64,000 nt of DNA from Phycisphaerales bacterium (GTDB lineage: Bacteria; Planctomycetota; Phycisphaerae; Phycisphaerales; UBA1924): positions 1 through 64,000 of the forward strand of contig CANJRL010000003.1 in the NCBI GenBank assembly GCA_947476675.1. Direction: 5' to 3'. Positions 24,800 to 36,365 of the stretch are shown here, piece by piece. Numbering within the stretch: position 1 is the stretch's first letter; each line of letters opens with the position of its first letter. Under the pieces are notes generated by a model that was given only the letters and a program-made list of their open reading frames with translations, did no database searches and was not told the DNA's origin. Made by a program: the position numbers and the translations under genes.

Positions 24800-26012
24800 G
24801 GTCGGCTCCCGCGCTGGAATTCGCGGCGATGCCCGGGGGCGGCGCCGGCGGCCCCTCCGCGACCCTGGCCCCGTCGCGAAGCTTGAACGAGCCCGCCGCG
24901 GCGAGCCGCTCCCCGCTCCGCAGCCCTTCGAGCACGATGACGTCGTTGCCGACCGCCGGCCCGAGCGTCACGAACCGCTGCCTCGCCCGCATCGACCCGT
25001 CCTTCTCGTCCTTGCCGACAACGAAGACCGAAGCGCCGTAGGGCGCGCGGCGCACCGCCGTGCTCGGGATCGCGACACGGCTCACCGGCGCATCGGTCGG
25101 CACGCGCACCTGCACGAACATCCCCGGGACCAGAACCCCCGTCGGATTGTCCACCACGGCCCTCACCCGGAGGTTGCGGGTCTCGTTGTTCACCGCGGCG
25201 TCGACGGCGACAACCTCGATCCTCACCGGGTCGGGGCCGAGCAGCGCGCCGGTCGCCATCACCGCCGTGCCGGGCACGACTCGCGGGGCGTTCTCCTGAG
25301 GGATGGCGAAGTCGAGATAGATCCTGTCCGTGAGCTCCTGGAGCATCACCACGTCCGCCCCCTCCGCGAGGTACTGCCCCTCGTGCACGGTGCGCATCCC
25401 GGCCCTCGCCCGGAACGGCGCCGCGATGGTCAACTTGGCAAGGCGGGTCGAGACCTGGTCGACGCGGGCCTTCGCCTGATCGACCTCGGCGCCCCACCGC
25501 ATGCGGTCGGCGGCGGCTGTCTCGAGTTTCGACCTCGCCCGGTCGATCTCGACCTCGGCGACGGCGCGCGACCCGCCGCGCGTCAGGCGCTCCAGTTCCT
25601 GCTCCGCGAGGCGGATCTGGGCTTCGACCTGGGCCAGGTTCGCCTCGGCGACGCGGACGCTGGCTCTGGCGGCCTCGAGGTCGGCGCGCTCCAGCGTCTC
25701 GTCCTGCCTGAGCACAACCTGGCCCGGCTCGAGCACCGACCCGGAGTCGAAGCCGACGTGGCGGACGACCCCGGCGAGCTCGTTCCGCACCATCACCGAC
25801 CGGATGGCGACGACCGTCCCCACGAGGTCCGCAGTGGGCTGCCACGTGACCTCGCGCGATTCAACGATCTGGACAGCCTCCGAGGGCTCGAACGCGGCCT
25901 GCTGCGGCGGCACCCCCGACGGATCGCGGAGCGATCGCACCGCGACGACGCCGCCTCCCGCGAGGGCGAGAAGCAGCACCACAACGAGGGCGGTGACGGT
26001 GATGCGCTTCAT
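24786..26012 (-). CDS. RND efflux periplasmic adaptor subunit
   Basis: 408 residues from the ATG at 26012, which overlaps the tetR stop (ATGA). An N-terminal membrane anchor (VTALVVVLLLALAGGGVVAV) is followed by the lipoyl half VVRHVGFDSGSVLEPGQVVL, a coiled-coil hairpin (about residues 95-165), the returning lipoyl half APFRARAGMRTVHEGQYL, a beta-barrel and a membrane-proximal domain. It links the RND pump encoded next to an outer membrane channel. The overlap at both ends indicates one transcript tetR-adaptor-pump. Confidence 0.93.
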   Translation of the reverse strand: MKRITVTALVVVLLLALAGGGVVAVRSLRDPSGVPPQQAAFEPSEAVQIVESREVTWQPTADLVGTVVAIRSVMVRNELAGVVRHVGFDSGSVLEPGQVVLRQDETLERADLEAARASVRVAEANLAQVEAQIRLAEQELERLTRGGSRAVAEVEIDRARSKLETAAADRMRWGAEVDQAKARVDQVSTRLAKLTIAAPFRARAGMRTVHEGQYLAEGADVVMLQELTDRIYLDFAIPQENAPRVVPGTAVMATGALLGPDPVRIEVVAVDAAVNNETRNLRVRAVVDNPTGVLVPGMFVQVRVPTDAPVSRVAIPSTAVRRAPYGASVFVVGKDEKDGSMRARQRFVTLGPAVGNDVIVLEGLRSGERLAAAGSFKLRDGARVAEGPPAPPPGIAANSSAGADREVH

Positions 26013-26653
26013 CGGGAGCCTCGGGTGCTGTTGGGGCGGGAACGGCGCGCCGCCGGGCCGCGGGAGCGGACGGGCCCGGGCGCACGGCGCGCCGGGGGCG
26101 TCTGATCGACAAGCGACTCGAGCACGAGCCGGATGCGGTCCATCAACCCCTGCTCGACCTCGCGAAGGCCCAGCACGCGGTACAGCCACAGGCCGTCCAT
26201 CGCGGCGATCACCGTCTCGCCGACGCCGGCTGACAGACCATCCTCGCGCAGGCGCGCCCCGATCTCCGCGTACACACGGCGCATCGGCTCGATGAGCCTG
26301 GGATTCTGAACCAGCGCGACGAAGACAGCGGCGGACCGCTGCTGGCACTGGTCCGTCCACGACTGCGCGTCCGCGAGGTGGCCAAGCAGGGCGCGGGCCA
26401 TCCGGCCGGGGCCGGGGGCGGCCCTCTCGCGAGCCTCCAGCGCATACCGGAGCCATTCCTCGGCGCAGCGGGTCACCATGGCCTCGATGAGCCGGTCCTT
26501 GGTCGGGAAATGATGGAGCAACCCGCCCTTGCTCAGGCCGGCCTCGACGGCGACCGCGTCGATGGTGAGGTTGCCGATCCCCTGCCGCACGACCACGATC
26601 TCGGCGGCGTCGAGCACGCGGTCCGCGAGCGGGATATCGAACTTGTGCTCCAT
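26009..26653 (-). CDS. TetR family repressor of the RND operon
   Basis: 214 residues. The helix-turn-helix occupies about residues 10-55 (LTIDAVAVEAGLSKGGLLHH, then FPTKDRLIEAM), which is classic TetR. The remainder is an all-helical ligand-binding and dimerisation domain, with a basic Pro/Arg tail of about 25 residues. TetR proteins repress until a ligand, often the pumped drug, releases them. Two copies of a 14-bp perfect palindrome sit 15-50 nt upstream of its start, so it very probably autoregulates and thereby controls the adaptor and pump genes. Confidence 0.94.
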   Translation of the reverse strand: MEHKFDIPLADRVLDAAEIVVVRQGIGNLTIDAVAVEAGLSKGGLLHHFPTKDRLIEAMVTRCAEEWLRYALEARERAAPGPGRMARALLGHLADAQSWTDQCQQRSAAVFVALVQNPRLIEPMRRVYAEIGARLREDGLSAGVGETVIAAMDGLWLYRVLGLREVEQGLMDRIRLVLESLVDQTPPARRAPGPVRSRGPAARRSRPNSTRGSR

Positions 26654-26667
26654 GAACCCCAGACGAT

Positions 26668-26704
26668 ACCGTCCGGACGGTCGGAGTCAAACCGTCCGGA
26701 CGGT
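26668..26704. promoter_or_regulatory. Tandem TetR operators
   Basis: The perfect palindrome ACCGTCCGGACGGT occurs at 26668-26681 and again at 26691-26704, with centres 23 bp apart (about two helical turns). They lie 15 nt and 38 nt upstream of the TetR start codon. This is the size, symmetry and location expected for binding by two TetR dimers on the same DNA face. The rest of the gap to 26864 shows nothing clear. Confidence 0.8.
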
Positions 26705-26864
26705 TGCACGCCGGCGGGCAGGTCTGGGCAGCGACGCTCCGACCCGCCGTCTCACCGCCCGCATGCCCGGCTCTCCCAACTCGGCGATGCGGCCGCCGGG
26801 CCTCCGCAACGCGATGGCGCCGGGTCGGGGAGCGTACGCACGCGGTTGCCGCGCGCCGGGGGCC

Positions 26865-27935
26865 TCAAGCCGCCGGATGCTCCGCGGCCTCAGTGAGGGC
26901 CCCGCCGCACACGACCTGGTTGCGCCCGGCCCTCTTTGCCCGGTAGAGGGCGCAGTCGGCCGCCTCGACCAGCGCCTCGCCCCGAAGTCCCTGAGCCGAC
27001 ATCGCAAACGCGACCCCGAGGCTCACGGTCGCCTCGCACCCTTCGGGCCCGGCCGCGAACCGGTCGTCGGCGATGCGGCGCCGCACTCGCTCGGCCACCG
27101 CCGCCGCCGCCGCGGGCGACTCGCAAGGCCCCAGCACGATCAGGAACTCCTCCCCGCCGTACCGGCCGACCGCGTCGATCTCGCGGACAGCGCCCACCAT
27201 GCGCTTCGCCGTCTGCCTGAGGATGGCGTCTCCCGCGGCGTGGCCCAGGGAATCGTTGATGCGCTTGAAATGATCGATGTCGGCCATGATCACGCCGACC
27301 CCCACCCCGGCGCGGCGGGCCCTCAGAATCTCCGCTTCAAGCGCCTCGAAGATCGCCTCGCGGTTCCAGAGCCCGGTCATCGAATCCACCCGGGCGGCGC
27401 GCCGAAGGGCCTCGACACCGTCGAGAATCTCGCAATCCGCCGCCCGGCGGAAGGACTGCGCGAGTTCCTGCTCGGCCAGCCGGGCGATATCGCGAAGCGC
27501 GCCGACATCGTCTCGCGACAGGTAGCGGAAACGCCGGTCGACGACGCACATCGAACCGACGCGGCTGCCGTCGGGGGTGCGGATCGGGCAGCCCGCGTAG
27601 AACACGATATGGGGCCCGCCGGTCACCAGCGGGTTGTCGTGGAAGCGCGGGTCCTCCCTCGCGTCTCGGACGATCATCACATCGTCGCAGAGAATCGTGT
27701 GAGAGCAGAACGACACCGCCCTCGCCGTCTCCCTGACATCGAACCCCTGGATCGATTTGAACCATTGCCGCTCCGCGTCGACCAGGGACACCGCGGCGAT
27801 CGGCGTGCGCAGCAGCCGCTGCGCCAGCCTTGTGATGCGCTCGAACCTCTCCTCGAGGGGGGAATCGAGCAGCGCCGTCTCGCGGAGCGAGCGGAGGCGG
27901 CGGGATTCGTCATGGGGGATCAGGGCTTCGCGCAT
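26865..27935 (-). CDS. Diguanylate cyclase with a GAF sensor domain
   Basis: 356 residues from the ATG at 27935; in-frame upstream codons lack family resemblance. A GAF domain spans about residues 20-160 (ERFERITRLAQRLLRTPIAA and SLVDAERQWFKS, then FCSHTILCDD), the form common in planctomycetes and proteobacteria. The GGDEF domain follows at about 180-345, with active-site motif GGEEF. REID five residues before it matches the RxxD inhibitory site. The enzyme should therefore make cyclic di-GMP from GTP under product inhibition. It is divergent from the M20 gene across a 216-nt gap. Confidence 0.93.
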   Translation of the reverse strand: MREALIPHDESRRLRSLRETALLDSPLEERFERITRLAQRLLRTPIAAVSLVDAERQWFKSIQGFDVRETARAVSFCSHTILCDDVMIVRDAREDPRFHDNPLVTGGPHIVFYAGCPIRTPDGSRVGSMCVVDRRFRYLSRDDVGALRDIARLAEQELAQSFRRAADCEILDGVEALRRAARVDSMTGLWNREAIFEALEAEILRARRAGVGVGVIMADIDHFKRINDSLGHAAGDAILRQTAKRMVGAVREIDAVGRYGGEEFLIVLGPCESPAAAAAVAERVRRRIADDRFAAGPEGCEATVSLGVAFAMSAQGLRGEALVEAADCALYRAKRAGRNQVVCGGALTEAAEHPAA

Positions 27936-28139
27936 ACGCCGCCAGCCGAGCGGCTCTGAGCGCAGCCGCCGGGGCCAACGTTGATCGGCGACGCCGCGGC
28001 TCCGGTGCACCGGGTGCCCGCGGGATAACGCCGGAGGCGCCGTCGCCGCAACGTCCATAGCGGCTGCGCCGGGAGGCCACCGGTTTCGGCGACGCGTCAG
28101 GGGACCTCCCCGCCCCCACGGGGCCGACGCGCCGCGGTG

Positions 28140-28145
28140 TACATT
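28140..28145 (+). promoter_or_regulatory. -10-like element abutting the M20 start codon
   Basis: TACATT lies with only 6 nt between it and the ATG at 28152. If used, transcription would begin at or next to the start codon and give a leaderless mRNA. No clear -35 element is visible. Confidence 0.3.
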
Positions 28146-28151
28146 CTCGGG

Positions 28152-29492
28152 ATGACAAGACCCCGCGCAGTCGTTCTCGGTTTCGCCGGCTTCGGGATCG
28201 CGGCGGCCGCCGCCCGAGCCGATGACGCGCTGCGGTCCGCGGTTCTCGCCGACTACCGCTCCGCCCTGGCGCCGCTCTTCGAGCACTTCCACCGCAACCC
28301 GGAACTCTCGTTCCGCGAGTTCAAGACCGCCGAGCGCCTCGCGTCGGAGCTCCGCGCGCTCGGCTACCAGGTCACCGAGAAAGTCGGCGGCGCCGGCGTC
28401 GTCGCGGTGCTCCGCAACGGCGACGGCCCGACCGTCATGCTCCGCGCCGACATGGACGGTCTGCCCATCCAGGAACGCTCGGGCCTTGCGTACGCCTCCA
28501 CGGCGCGCCAGACGGATGCGGCGGGCGTCGAGCAGCCCGTGATGCACGCGTGCGGGCACGACGTGCACATCACGGCCCTCGTCGGCTCGGCGAGGCAACT
28601 CATGCTCCGGCGCGGCGAGTGGTCCGGAACCCTGGTGCTCATCGGCCAGCCCGCCGAAGAGAAGGTGGGCGGGGCTCGGGCCATGCTCGCCGACGGGCTC
28701 TACACCCGCTTCCCCAAGCCCGATTACGCACTCGCCTTCCACGTCTCCGCCGAGCTTCCCTCCGGACGCGTCGAGGTCCCGCTCGACGCCGCCTACGCCG
28801 GCGCGGACACCGTCGAGGTCGTCATGCGCGGCTTCGGCGGGCACGGCGCTTCACCCCACAAGACCATCGACCCCGTGGTCATGGCGGCGCAGACCGTGAT
28901 GTCCCTCCAGACGCTCGTGAGCCGGACCATCTCCCCCCACCGGCCGGGCGTGGTCACCGTCGGCGCCATCCACGGCGGCGTGCGCCACAACATCATCCCG
29001 GACGAGGTGCGGATGCTGCTCACCGTGCGCTCGGAAGACCCCGAAACGCGGAAGACCCTGCTCGAGGGCATCGAACGCGTCGCGGCGGGAACGGCCAAGG
29101 CCCTCGGTGCGCCCCCAGACCGCATGCCGATCGTGACCGTCGAGCCCGACGGCACAACGCCCCCGACGGTCAACCACCACGCGACGGCGCTGAGGGTGCG
29201 CGACGCGATGACCAGAGCGATGGGCGAGGCCCGCATGATCGACAAGCCGCGCGAAGGCATGGGAGCCGAGGACTTCGCCTACTTCGTCCAGCCCGACCTC
29301 GGGGTGAAGGGTGTGTACTTCCAGGTCGGCGGCACGCCGGAAAAGGATGTTCCCTCCGCGCCGTCGCACCACTCGGCGGAGTTCAAGATCGAGCCCGAGC
29401 CCGCGGTGACCTCCGGCGTCGAGGCGACGGTGGTCGCGGCGATGGCGATGATGCCGAAGGCCGCCCCGCCGCCGGCGCTGCCAACCAAGTAG
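28152..29492 (+). CDS. M20 family amidohydrolase (hippurate hydrolase/carboxypeptidase Ss1 type), exported
   Basis: 446 residues from the ATG at 28152. The N-terminus (RPRAVVLGFAGFGIAAAAARAD) looks like an export signal, unusual because most members are cytoplasmic. Metal-site motifs are present: ADMDGLPIQE, HACGHDVH, GQPAEEKVGG and a C-terminal HHSAEFKIE. The dimerisation lid is in the middle (FGGHGASPHKTIDPVVMAAQ). Relatives remove acyl groups from amino acids or amide-linked conjugates using a two-metal centre. No operon partner is evident; the nitroreductase gene follows after 146 nt. Confidence 0.92.
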   Translation: MTRPRAVVLGFAGFGIAAAAARADDALRSAVLADYRSALAPLFEHFHRNPELSFREFKTAERLASELRALGYQVTEKVGGAGVVAVLRNGDGPTVMLRADMDGLPIQERSGLAYASTARQTDAAGVEQPVMHACGHDVHITALVGSARQLMLRRGEWSGTLVLIGQPAEEKVGGARAMLADGLYTRFPKPDYALAFHVSAELPSGRVEVPLDAAYAGADTVEVVMRGFGGHGASPHKTIDPVVMAAQTVMSLQTLVSRTISPHRPGVVTVGAIHGGVRHNIIPDEVRMLLTVRSEDPETRKTLLEGIERVAAGTAKALGAPPDRMPIVTVEPDGTTPPTVNHHATALRVRDAMTRAMGEARMIDKPREGMGAEDFAYFVQPDLGVKGVYFQVGGTPEKDVPSAPSHHSAEFKIEPEPAVTSGVEATVVAAMAMMPKAAPPPALPTK

Positions 29493-29638
29493 CCCGCGCG
29501 CCGCCGCGATGATCGCGCGCGTCGTCGGCCGGGGAAGCCCCGCGCGCTCGCGGTTGCGCGCAACGGCGCTCGGGTAGCCGCCGTGAGGGCGATACGATCA
29601 ACTCCCCCGCCGCACGCACTTCCCCCCAGGAATCGCTC

Positions 29639-30289
29639 ATGACCCCGATTGCCGCCGCAAGCCTGCTTGAGAACCTTCGCTGGCGCTACGCGACCAAACG
29701 CTTCGACCCATCGAAAAAGATCCCGGAAGCGACGTGGGCGGCGCTCGAAGAGGCGATGGTGCTCGCGCCCTCCTCGTTCGGCATGCAGCCGTGGAAGTTC
29801 GTGGTCGTGCAGACGGCCGAACTGAGGGAGAAACTCCGACAGGCGGCGTGGGGACAGCCTCAGGTCACCGAGGCCTCCCACCTCGTGGTGTTCTGCCGCA
29901 AGACCCAGGTGACCCTCGCGGACGTGGACAGGCTGATCGACCGCGTCTCGGCCGTGCGGAGCGTCCCGCGGCCCGCGCTCGACGGCTACCGGGGAATGAT
30001 CGCGGGCTTCGTGCAGAACCCCCCTCCCGGCTTCGACCCCCAGGCGTGGACGGCGCGGCAGGTGTACATCGCGCTGGGCTTCTTCCTCAGCGCCGCGGCC
30101 CAGATGGGTGTCGACGCGTGCCCGATGGAAGGCTTCGATGCGCCGTCGTTCGACCAGATTCTCGGCCTCGCGGGCTCGGGCTACGCCGCCACCGTGATGG
30201 CGACGGCCGGGTACCGCGCCGCGATCGACGACCTCGCCGGGGCCAGGAAGGTGCGGTTCGAGGCCTCCGAGGTCATCCTTCGGAAGTGA
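29639..30289 (+). CDS. NAD(P)H nitroreductase family protein (NfsB-like)
   Basis: 216 residues from the ATG at 29639. FMN-binding features are seen near the N-terminus (RWRYATKRFDPSKKI), in the LAPSSFGMQPWKFVVV motif, and near the C-terminus (VMATAGYRA). These dimeric flavoenzymes reduce nitroaromatics, quinones or flavins with NAD(P)H. The length matches NfsB/dihydropteridine-reductase-like members. A -10-like TACGAT lies about 45 nt upstream. Its 3' end overlaps the convergent Nudix gene by 17 nt. Confidence 0.92.
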   Translation: MTPIAAASLLENLRWRYATKRFDPSKKIPEATWAALEEAMVLAPSSFGMQPWKFVVVQTAELREKLRQAAWGQPQVTEASHLVVFCRKTQVTLADVDRLIDRVSAVRSVPRPALDGYRGMIAGFVQNPPPGFDPQAWTARQVYIALGFFLSAAAQMGVDACPMEGFDAPSFDQILGLAGSGYAATVMATAGYRAAIDDLAGARKVRFEASEVILRK

Positions 30290-30833
30290 GCGACATGTCG
30301 AGCCGCAGCCGCTCGCGCGAGAGCGACCCGGGGTTGACGATCTCGCTCAGGATCTCGCGGATCGTGGCGCGCTGGCCGGGCCACATGAAGGCGCGGTCGG
30401 CGTCGCCGGCAGTGACCCACCGGTGCGCCGAGTGCTCGTGGTTCAGGCGCGGGGTCCACGCCCGGTCGACCTCGACCGCGAAGCGCGGGCTCAACACCAC
30501 CGCGTTGATCGAGGCCAGGAAGAAAGGATGCACCTGCTCCATGGCGTAGGCGCCCAGGAACCCCGCGTCGCCGGGAGAAAGGCCGACCTCCTCGCGCATC
30601 TCCCTCGCCGCGGCGGCCACGGCGGTCTCGCCCGGCTCGCAGTGGCCCATGACCGGCTGCCATGTGCTGTCCAGCGGCGCCTTGGCGCGGAGCAACTGCA
30701 GAAACTCGGGCGCGGCGCGGGCGGCGCGGAACAGGTACACGTCCACCACATCGGCCCGGATGGCGGGCCCCCCCGCCGGGAGCGGGCGGTAGCCCCGGGG
30801 GTCGCGCGCGTCGGAATCGCCGGGCTGGCTCAT
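30273..30833 (-). CDS. Nudix hydrolase, NudB-like (candidate dihydroneopterin triphosphate pyrophosphohydrolase)
   Basis: 186 residues. The Nudix box is complete (GHCEPGETAVAAAA, then REMREEVGL). Flanking wording, TWQPVMG before the box and EHSAHRWVTAGDADRAF plus QRATIREI after it, resembles E. coli NudB, which removes pyrophosphate from dihydroneopterin triphosphate in folate synthesis. The start overlaps the pabB stop (ATGA), so the genes are co-translated, and pabB is itself a folate gene. That context is the main argument for the substrate; the family also cleaves dATP and other nucleotides. Confidence 0.82.
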   Translation of the reverse strand: MSQPGDSDARDPRGYRPLPAGGPAIRADVVDVYLFRAARAAPEFLQLLRAKAPLDSTWQPVMGHCEPGETAVAAAAREMREEVGLSPGDAGFLGAYAMEQVHPFFLASINAVVLSPRFAVEVDRAWTPRLNHEHSAHRWVTAGDADRAFMWPGQRATIREILSEIVNPGSLSRERLRLDMSLTSEG

Positions 30834-32245
30834 GGCGCAGCATTCGCAGGTGCGCGGCGCCCGGAGGCGGCGCCGCAGACTTCCATGAGCGTCGTCGCCT
30901 TCGCGAGCGTCTCGTGCCACTCCGCCACAGGGTCGCTCTCGGCGACAATCCCCGCGCCGATCGGGAACGTCAGCCGCCGCGGCGCGCCACCGACCGTGGC
31001 GGTGCGGATCGCGACGCTCAGGCCCATGGGCCCGTGGTCGGAGACGAAGCCCACGGCGCCGCAGTAGGCGCCCCGGGGCCGCGGCTCGAGTTCCCGGATG
31101 ACCTGCATCGCCCGGACCTTGGGCGCGCCGGTGACCGAGCCGGGCGGAAACGTCGCGCCGATGAGGTCGGCGAACCCCACGCCGTCGCGGAGCCGCCCGG
31201 ACACCGCCCCCACGGTGTGCAGCAGAGCGCCGTTCGCCGCGGCCTCCACGGTGCGCGGCTCATCGACGCGGACGGATCCGAGGTCGCACACGCGGCCCAG
31301 GTCGTTGCGCATCAGGTCGATGATCATCGCGAGTTCCGCCGCGTCCTTGGGCGCCGCGAGCAGGTCGCGCCGGGCGGCGCCCTCGCGGTCGGCCCGGCGG
31401 GTGCCCTTGATGGGCCGCGTGAAGACCCGCCTCGCCCCGCCCGGCGCCAGGTCGGCCGCGAGGAACAGTTCCGGGCTCATCGAGAGCAGGGCATGGGCTG
31501 ACATGTCGGCGGGCTCGAGATCGAGGATGGCGGCAAACGGGGGCGCCGCGGCTCGCAGCATGGCCAGAAACGCGGCTCTCGCCGACCCTTCGAACTCCGA
31601 CTCGAGGTGGTGCGCGAGGTTGACTTGGAAGCAGTCTCCGGCGTGAACCAGCGCAACAGCGCGCGCCACGGCGGCCTCGAAGCCCCCCCGCCCGGTCAGG
31701 GATCGCGGCGCACCGAGAGCGAAGCCCGCGGCGCCCTCCGCCGCACGCCCCGGGTCGATCATGCCCACCAGCCGCGCCGCCTCGTCGGGATCGCCGACCG
31801 CGAACCACGAGTCGTCCGCGGAGTCGTGGACCAGCGCCGCCTCGCACCTCGCGATGGTCATCGCGGGCCTCGCCGGGGGCCGATCGGGATGGACGCCCCC
31901 GCGCAGGACGGCCGGCTCCAGCACCTCGCCAAGTTCGTAATCAAGAGCGACGATCGAGCCTCGAACGAACGGGAAGCCCTCGGGGAGGGCCCGCGCGATG
32001 CCCTCGGCGGCGTCTGCCGGCGGACCGAGTCGCCGCAACTCCCCGGTCAGGGCTTCCCGCCGCGGGGTGCAGAGGCGCGACACCCCGTTCGGCGCGCACA
32101 AGATCGACCATCGTGCGTGCATCCCGCCCCCGGCGGACAGGAGCGCGGCGAGCGGCGCGCTCTCGGGCCATGAGGCCAGCGCCGCCCCGGGGTGGAATCC
32201 CCATGGGAGCCGACGGGCGATAAGCCGGGTGTGTTGCGGCCGCAC
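30830..32245 (-). CDS. pabB: Aminodeoxychorismate synthase component I
   Basis: About 471 residues if started at the GTG at 32245. No ATG fits upstream and the Shine-Dalgarno is poor, so the N-terminus is tentative (IARRLPWGFHPGAAL is the first family-like stretch). The chorismate-binding domain fills the C-terminal half: FQVNLAHHLE, SPELFL, RPIKGTRRAD with the PIKGT Lys typical of PabB, ELAMIIDLMRNDLGRVC, and FPPGSVTGAPKVRAM. It aminates chorismate to 4-amino-4-deoxychorismate for p-aminobenzoate and folate, usually with a PabA glutaminase not seen here. It is co-translated with the Nudix gene and divergent from ppdK. Confidence 0.9.
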   Translation of the reverse strand: MRPQHTRLIARRLPWGFHPGAALASWPESAPLAALLSAGGGMHARWSILCAPNGVSRLCTPRREALTGELRRLGPPADAAEGIARALPEGFPFVRGSIVALDYELGEVLEPAVLRGGVHPDRPPARPAMTIARCEAALVHDSADDSWFAVGDPDEAARLVGMIDPGRAAEGAAGFALGAPRSLTGRGGFEAAVARAVALVHAGDCFQVNLAHHLESEFEGSARAAFLAMLRAAAPPFAAILDLEPADMSAHALLSMSPELFLAADLAPGGARRVFTRPIKGTRRADREGAARRDLLAAPKDAAELAMIIDLMRNDLGRVCDLGSVRVDEPRTVEAAANGALLHTVGAVSGRLRDGVGFADLIGATFPPGSVTGAPKVRAMQVIRELEPRPRGAYCGAVGFVSDHGPMGLSVAIRTATVGGAPRRLTFPIGAGIVAESDPVAEWHETLAKATTLMEVCGAASGRRAPANAAP

Positions 32246-32375
32246 GAAGAAATGGTACGGGCCTTGGCGGCGGCGTCGCGGCGCGCAAATCTTGGATGCC
32301 GCCTCAAGCCTGTGCCGGGGCGGCACGATCTCGCGCGGCCGGACCGGCGTAGGCTGCTCCGGGAAGGAGCGGGCC

Positions 32376-35099
<2,724 letters not shown>

Positions 35100-35242
35100 G
35101 AGTCACGGGAGCGATCCCCAACCGCCGCAATCGCCGCCCGCGCCTTCCAAAGAACAGGGGCGTTCCCGGGAACCCGGACGGGCGGGCGGTCGTCTACGCT
35201 GGCGCTCGATCCGGGACGAAACCTCGACGCGGAGTGCCGGAC

Positions 35243-36352
35243 ATGGCGCGGTGGACATCGGCGGGATCAACCCTTCTCGTAGCCGCGACGCTGCTCGCGA
35301 GCCCTCTCGCTACAACCGCCGCCCCTCCCGCCGGTGACGCCGAGGCCTCGGCCGGCGCGGCGCTGTTCGGCGACGCGGGCGAGGCGTACGCGTACCTCCG
35401 CGGCATCATCGCAACCGGCCGGATGGACAAGGCCAAAGCCGAGGCGGCATCGGCGGCGGTCAGCGACGCATCCGCCCGCGATCCCTCCGAGGCGCGCTGG
35501 GTGCTCGGCATGAGCATCGCCATGTATCTGAACAACGACTTCGCGGGCGCCCGCGCCGCCGCGGAGAAGGGCATCGCCCTGGCGCCGCAGAACCCCGAAG
35601 GCCACTACCTGTTCGGCAACGCGTGCTTCGGAGGCATCATGGACGCGAGCACCATCGACCAGATGTCGCTCTCGGGCAAGGGCAAGAAAGCCTACGAGAA
35701 GGCCGTGGAACTCGATCCCGGGCACGTCGACGCGCACATCGCGCTGTTCCAGTTCTACCTCAACGCGCCCGGGATCGCGGGCGGCTCGTTCCGCAAGGCG
35801 AGGCAGCACGCGGCGGAGGTCGGCAAGGTCGACGGCTACGCCGTCCAAGGGGCCCTCATGCTCGCGCATGTCGAAGCGAAGGACGAGGAGTGGAAGGCCA
35901 TGGACAAGGCGCTCGACGCCGCGGAAGGCGCCGCCGCCACCGAGGAGGACAAACGCTCGGTGGCGATCATGCGGGCCCGCCTGCTCCTGCGCGAGAAGAA
36001 GGATCCCAAGGCCGCGATGCCCTCCATCCAGCGCGTGATCGACCTCGGAAAGACCGTCGCCCCCAAGGACATGAGCGGCTACATCCTGCTGGGCGAGGCG
36101 CACCGAGAACTCAAGGAGTACCCGGCCGCGATCTCGGCGTACCTCCGCATGCTGGAATCCGAGGGCCCGGCGCCGGAGGACCCGTCACCGACGGTCCGCT
36201 ACGGCCTCGGCAAGGCCTACGAAGCGGTCGGCGAGAACGAGAAGGCGCTGGCCATGCTCGAGGACTTCCTCACGAAGTTCCCCAAGGACCGTCGCGCCGA
36301 CGACGCGAAGTCGACCGCGAAGAAGATCCAGCGCCGGCTGGGCAGGTCCTGA
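35243..36352 (+). CDS. Exported tetratricopeptide-repeat protein
   Basis: 369 residues from the ATG at 35243 with GGAG upstream. The signal peptide is ARWTSAGSTLLVAATLLASP with cleavage near TTAAP. Several TPR-like helix pairs follow, among them ARAAAEKGIALAPQNPEGHY, AYEKAVELDPGHVDAHIALF, DMSGYILLGEAHRELKEYPA and YGLGKAYEAVGENEKALAML. TPR proteins act as binding scaffolds. The layout (repeat, a longer non-repeat middle, repeats) resembles periplasmic TPR proteins related to transporter or envelope assembly, but no specific role can be assigned. Confidence 0.85.
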   Translation: MARWTSAGSTLLVAATLLASPLATTAAPPAGDAEASAGAALFGDAGEAYAYLRGIIATGRMDKAKAEAASAAVSDASARDPSEARWVLGMSIAMYLNNDFAGARAAAEKGIALAPQNPEGHYLFGNACFGGIMDASTIDQMSLSGKGKKAYEKAVELDPGHVDAHIALFQFYLNAPGIAGGSFRKARQHAAEVGKVDGYAVQGALMLAHVEAKDEEWKAMDKALDAAEGAAATEEDKRSVAIMRARLLLREKKDPKAAMPSIQRVIDLGKTVAPKDMSGYILLGEAHRELKEYPAAISAYLRMLESEGPAPEDPSPTVRYGLGKAYEAVGENEKALAMLEDFLTKFPKDRRADDAKSTAKKIQRRLGRS

Positions 36353-36365
36353 GCCGCCATCGGGC

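Noticed and set aside
21920-24886. A long plus-strand open frame opposite the RND pump
   Set aside because: It is rich in Asp, Glu, Arg, His and Gly with no recognisable fold, while the minus strand encodes an intact RND transporter. Similar shadows opposite the S9 peptidase, the M28 peptidase and PpdK were left out for the same reason.
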